64,000 bases of DNA, taken from positions 1-64,000 of the forward strand of contig JBKBSO010000019.1 in NCBI GenBank assembly GCA_046291695.1, in the 5' to 3' direction. This document shows positions 60,662 through 64,000 of this stretch, one piece after another (the first letter of the stretch is position 1; every line of letters begins with the position of its first letter). The DNA comes from PNNG01 sp046291695 (GTDB lineage: Bacteria > Bacteroidota > Bacteroidia > UBA7662). The translations under genes and the position numbers were made by a program. The notes beneath the pieces were generated by a model, which saw only the letters and a list, made by a program, of their open reading frames with translations, did no database searches and was not told the origin of the DNA.

Positions 60662-63600
60662 TTATCGCTTGATGATAAACTGGCCTTGATGCACCTGATT
60701 TCGCAATACAATCCGATAATGATAAAGGCCTGCAGCATAGGCTTCGGTACCCAATTGGTAGTAGCTTGCTGCGCTTAAATCAACAGCTTCGCGATGAAGT
60801 ATTCTACCAAGATTATCCCGGATTTCTAGCGTTGCCATACCGTTGTGTGTTGCAAAATCGAATTTAACAAACTGGTTGGCTGGATTGGGATATACATTCC
60901 CTACAATATCTTCAGTATTGTGTACTGACACCGCTTGATATGTGATACAAGCCGTATCGTTGGCAAAGTTGGTGTCGGGTACCCATTTGGTATACGCACA
61001 CAATCGGATATTTCCACCAGTTACAGCCGTCCACGATTGAGAAAAGGTATGGTGCAGGGTGTCGCCAGGCGCCAGCGTACGTGCTACTGCATTGGCGTTA
61101 ATTTCGGCACCACCAGCCAGACGATAACCTAAATCGAAGCCAGTAACCACCTGATTGCCGAAGTTTTGAATCACTACCTTTACAGTTTGAGGTTGGTTAA
61201 GGGCTGGCACATTCAACGGACTCAAGATGGCCACAACACCCAAATCGTTCACCACATTCGGACTCACAAATACCGTCATTGTATCGCGCTTGCTGCAATT
61301 GGAATCGAAAAGTTCGTATGCATATTGCGTGGTGACGGTAGGAGCAACGCGTGCAACCGTTGCGTTTGATACAACAATGGCTCCGGTGCTGAGGTTAATC
61401 CAATGCGATTGGAAGCTCGAGCCAATGCGCATGTTAGGACGCTGTGAAGCTGTTCCCGTGATACCAGTATTGCTACACACCCCGGCGGCATCTTCGCGAT
61501 ACCACAAAGAAGATACGAATGAGGTCATCGACTGATTAACTATGGCATTGTTGGTATATGAACTATTGTTGAAACAAACTTCCACTACCAAATTGTCGGT
61601 ACCGTTCCAAAAGAATGGTGTCGTAAACATATGTGTGTTCCAACCACTTATTTCGGTATAAGTAGACACGGAAAATACCGTGGTCAATCCTGATTCTGTT
61701 GTGGTCATTGCGTTGATGTTGCTTGCTTTCAATTTAATCTCAAAATTGGTAAGTGCTACACCTTGTGGACTCACCACATCAAATGCCAATGACGAAATAG
61801 GACCGGCGGCTGCGCCTGCTGCTTGCATTTCTGCAGCTGTAATCAGAAACTGATGACGCGCTCCCCACCAATAATTGCCATACGGCGCAGGATAAGAAGT
61901 ATTGGTATTTACTATGTTACCCGTTCCTATAGTCACCAAATTTGCGCCACCTACTCCCCGTAAGGTAGCTGTATCGCCTGCCACAATGGTGGTATCAGCG
62001 CCAGCATTGGGTGCCAAATAACCATCTACCCAACCGCCAAGAAGGAGTCCGGCTGACATTTGATTATTTGCCGAATCGCTGGCAATTACCCTAGCCACCA
62101 GCCGCTGAGCAGCAGCAGGAGCTGCGGGGAGAGTACCCGACCATGTACCAGCCAAAGCAGTTCCAGCGGTTCTGTTGAGCAAAATCGGTGTCGCAGCAAT
62201 GCCATTTATCTGGTAGCTGAGCAGTACTGAGTCGATACCTGAGCCACCAATGTTATCGCGGGCAAAAACCGTGACTATGCGCGCTGTAGGCACACATTGG
62301 TTGGTTGCTGGGCTTATCGCAAAGGAATCGATAACCGGGGCAAAAATATCAGCCCCAGCCAAGCCTTCGAATTCAAAGGCTCCCATATCAGGAGCTGTTC
62401 CTGTTCCAGCGGGTCGCACCACACCTAAATAATCGGTATTCGGGGTGTCGAGTACTAAAATCACCACCCCACCCGACTCAATTTGTGTAGGTGTATTGGC
62501 GGGAATCCGCAGGTCGGTCATAGAGGTAAACGGCGGTAATATTTTGCCCACTGGTGGCACCGACTGCTGATCGTTGCTGGCATTACCAACACTTGAAATG
62601 GGTTTCCAGGCATCTACATCACCAAACAAACCACTGTTAGATGTTGCGCCTATACGCCCAACCATGTGATCAGCATTATTATTTACCTGATAAGCATTGT
62701 TGTTAATCGTAAATCCGCCGAAATTGAAAGAAGTAGGGAACCAAAGTGCTGAAAAGTGCTTAAATCCACTTGCATTTGACGTATAGTTCACGCCTACAAT
62801 ATTGTTTACAAATGCACCGGTTAAGTTGGTGATGGTAACGCCTAAACCTGCAGCTGCTGCTGTCGTATTGCTATTGGTATATTGACCATACATATAAATG
62901 CTATTGTAATACATCTGAACATTACTGCCTCCTGTAATCCTGATTCCGAATGCATTCCAGGTAGTTGAGGTGTTACTGTAATTCAAAGTACCAATGTCGT
63001 AAATGAGGTTATTGGCTATAGTTATGTTGTTTCCGGCGATTAAATTAATGCCATATGCGCCATAACCACTTGTATTTATGCTCTGTACTTTGTTAATGCG
63101 GTTCCGTAAAATACGTACTCCATCGGTTTGTGTGCCACCTATTTCAATACCTGCATTGTTCACAAAATCGGTTGCTACCATATCGTGAATATGGTTATCG
63201 GCGATCAGGACATTACGGAAATGCTGCACATCGATTCCCCGGAATACCACTTGCTCCGTACTGTTCACAGCTCCAATATCGCAATGGCTGATGGTAAGCT
63301 GCTGCCCGGGATTCGCAAGGCTTCCCCGCAAGTAAATACCATACCAGGCACGTTTCACCTCAATGTTTTCTAAAACAATATTGGCCAAGGAATCGCCTTG
63401 TGTGCTGGTGCTTATACTCAAACCTCCAGCTACAAAACCAAAAATACTGTTGGTGATGGTATTACCACCCATGAGGCTCAAATTGCTAAACTGGAGGTTT
63501 CGCGATACTTGACCTAAAGCTGAACGAACCGCAATAACAGCAGAGTTAGTTGCCGTACCATTGTTAACTACATGAATTCGCTGCCCCTGCAGGCCACCAA

Positions 63601-64000
63601 GATGGATAAATTGTGCGCCTGTAAAATCAAATATGGCTGCATTTGTTCCTGAAGCACCCTCAATACGCACCGTATTTAAAGCACTATCGGGTCGTATGCG
63701 CAAACTATTAACAGCACTCATGCCCGGTCTCATGCTAAATACCAGCGGAAAAGTTTCGGACGAGCTGTAAAGCGTATCGATAAGTACAAAGGTGGTTGGG
63801 CCATTGACCAAGCCATTGTTAAAGAAGGCATGAGCAGCGGTTAAGGTCGGAAAATCCGCTGGTCCGCTCACCCCTATCCGATAAACCCCACTCACCACCG
63901 GTAAAATAAGGTAGCGATGAACCGAAAATGGCACTGCGGCATTGGATTGATAAAGTCCATCGCCTCCAAGTGGTGAAGTGGTAACCGTACCAGTAGCATT
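60662..64000 (-). CDS. large beta-helix surface protein with T9SS type A sorting domain (5' end outside the window)
   Basis: At least 1112 residues; the frame is still open at base 64000, and the GTG at 63934 is not a convincing start. The N-terminal ~500 residues are a right-handed beta-helix of the pectate-lyase-like kind, with repeated short strands such as NVLIADNHIHDM, GVRILRNRINKVQS and NITIANNLIYDI. A region near 510-620 has Ig-like strands, about 650-860 is an adhesin-type beta domain, and about 905-1000 is CARDB-like (VVIQNFGNQVVTGFDLGYRL). The last ~80 residues are a type A sorting domain starting NVYPNPANQFVKF and ending QGQFIIKR. It is secreted by the type IX system and attached to or released from the surface; adhesion or polysaccharide binding is likely, enzyme activity unproven. 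Confidence 0.88.
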   Translation of the reverse strand, partial: NATGTVTTSPLGGDGLYQSNAAVPFSVHRYLILPVVSGVYRIGVSGPADFPTLTAAHAFFNNGLVNGPTTFVLIDTLYSSSETFPLVFSMRPGMSAVNSLRIRPDSALNTVRIEGASGTNAAIFDFTGAQFIHLGGLQGQRIHVVNNGTATNSAVIAVRSALGQVSRNLQFSNLSLMGGNTITNSIFGFVAGGLSISTSTQGDSLANIVLENIEVKRAWYGIYLRGSLANPGQQLTISHCDIGAVNSTEQVVFRGIDVQHFRNVLIADNHIHDMVATDFVNNAGIEIGGTQTDGVRILRNRINKVQSINTSGYGAYGINLIAGNNITIANNLIYDIGTLNYSNTSTTWNAFGIRITGGSNVQMYYNSIYMYGQYTNSNTTAAAAGLGVTITNLTGAFVNNIVGVNYTSNASGFKHFSALWFPTSFNFGGFTINNNAYQVNNNADHMVGRIGATSNSGLFGDVDAWKPISSVGNASNDQQSVPPVGKILPPFTSMTDLRIPANTPTQIESGGVVILVLDTPNTDYLGVVRPAGTGTAPDMGAFEFEGLAGADIFAPVIDSFAISPATNQCVPTARIVTVFARDNIGGSGIDSVLLSYQINGIAATPILLNRTAGTALAGTWSGTLPAAPAAAQRLVARVIASDSANNQMSAGLLLGGWVDGYLAPNAGADTTIVAGDTATLRGVGGANLVTIGTGNIVNTNTSYPAPYGNYWWGARHQFLITAAEMQAAGAAAGPISSLAFDVVSPQGVALTNFEIKLKASNINAMTTTESGLTTVFSVSTYTEISGWNTHMFTTPFFWNGTDNLVVEVCFNNSSYTNNAIVNQSMTSFVSSLWYREDAAGVCSNTGITGTASQRPNMRIGSSFQSHWINLSTGAIVVSNATVARVAPTVTTQYAYELFDSNCSKRDTMTVFVSPNVVNDLGVVAILSPLNVPALNQPQTVKVVIQNFGNQVVTGFDLGYRLAGGAEINANAVARTLAPGDTLHHTFSQSWTAVTGGNIRLCAYTKWVPDTNFANDTACITYQAVSVHNTEDIVGNVYPNPANQFVKFDFATHNGMATLEIRDNLGRILHREAVDLSAASYYQLGTEAYAAGLYHYRIVLRNQVHQGQFIIKR

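Noticed and set aside
1..64000. tRNA, rRNA, CRISPR arrays, integrases, att sites or phage genes
   Set aside because: Intergenic regions were scanned by eye; no cloverleaf with a TTCGANNCC arm, no regularly spaced repeats and no recombinase were found. Weakly conserved small RNAs could be missed.

Overview
The window looks like a chromosomal segment of a free-living, respiring member of the Bacteroidota. Support comes from several lineage-specific items seen together: type IX secretion (T9SS) sorting domains on several proteins, a PorV-like outer-membrane protein, the gliding/T9SS lipoprotein SprE (PorW), a short primary sigma factor without region 1.1, TAnnTTTG-type promoter elements in front of several genes, a GlsA/GlsB-like aminolipid pair, and a cytochrome oxidase operon in the gene order common in this phylum. 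I cannot resolve class or genus from sequence reading alone. I found no rRNA, tRNA, CRISPR array, intact insertion sequence or prophage.

Layout. Positions 257-11681 (minus strand) hold one tightly packed alpha-glucan operon: tyrS, glgE, a maltokinase, glgB with a lysine-rich tail, an exported neopullulanase-like GH13 lipoprotein and a GH57 enzyme. Genes within it overlap or are 2 bases apart, except for the 68 bases after tyrS. No trehalose synthase is present. Positions 11740-12222 hold gene remnants, including an orphan T9SS type B sorting domain. Then come a PorV-like protein and prfC (plus strand), a second GH13 lipoprotein (minus), a decayed Rpn-type nuclease/transposase pseudogene, a small orphan lipoprotein, and a large GH3/beta-lactamase-fold fusion. 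Positions 21149-30348 (plus strand) hold a YfcC-type transporter, a metallo-beta-lactamase exonuclease overlapping an ATP-dependent ligase, an SDR, an M14 carboxypeptidase, the aminolipid acyltransferase pair and a cold-shock protein.

Positions 30534-39159 (minus strand) form a complete aa3/caa3-type oxidase operon in transcription order coxB, coxA, ctaA, ctaB, two coxC paralogues, subunit IV, a SCO-like protein that has lost every cysteine, DUF420, a small membrane protein and DUF983. Subunit II carries an N-terminal cytochrome c domain. Further right are a DUF5117-type zinc metalloprotease, the primary sigma factor, a T9SS-secreted protein gene broken by three lesions that overlaps a mini-gene encoding little more than a signal peptide and a sorting domain, then rpsO-pnp. 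Positions 48335-55233 (minus strand) carry a degenerate M23 protein, bactofilin, AtpZ, an unknown membrane protein and atpB-E-F-H-A-G, without the beta and epsilon subunits. Divergently, sprE and a class A penicillin-binding protein form a two-gene unit. The right edge cuts a large beta-helix T9SS surface protein.

How it fits together. The left part makes and remodels intracellular alpha-glucan from maltose 1-phosphate and can import degradation products made at the cell surface. The middle and right parts provide aerobic respiration, ATP synthesis, envelope lipids, peptidoglycan growth and protein secretion. The most unusual items are the cysteine-free SCO protein, the cytochrome c-CoxB fusion order, the catalytically degenerate M23 protein beside bactofilin and AtpZ, the basic tail on GlgB, the passenger-less sorting-domain mini-gene and the several broken secreted-protein or mobile genes.
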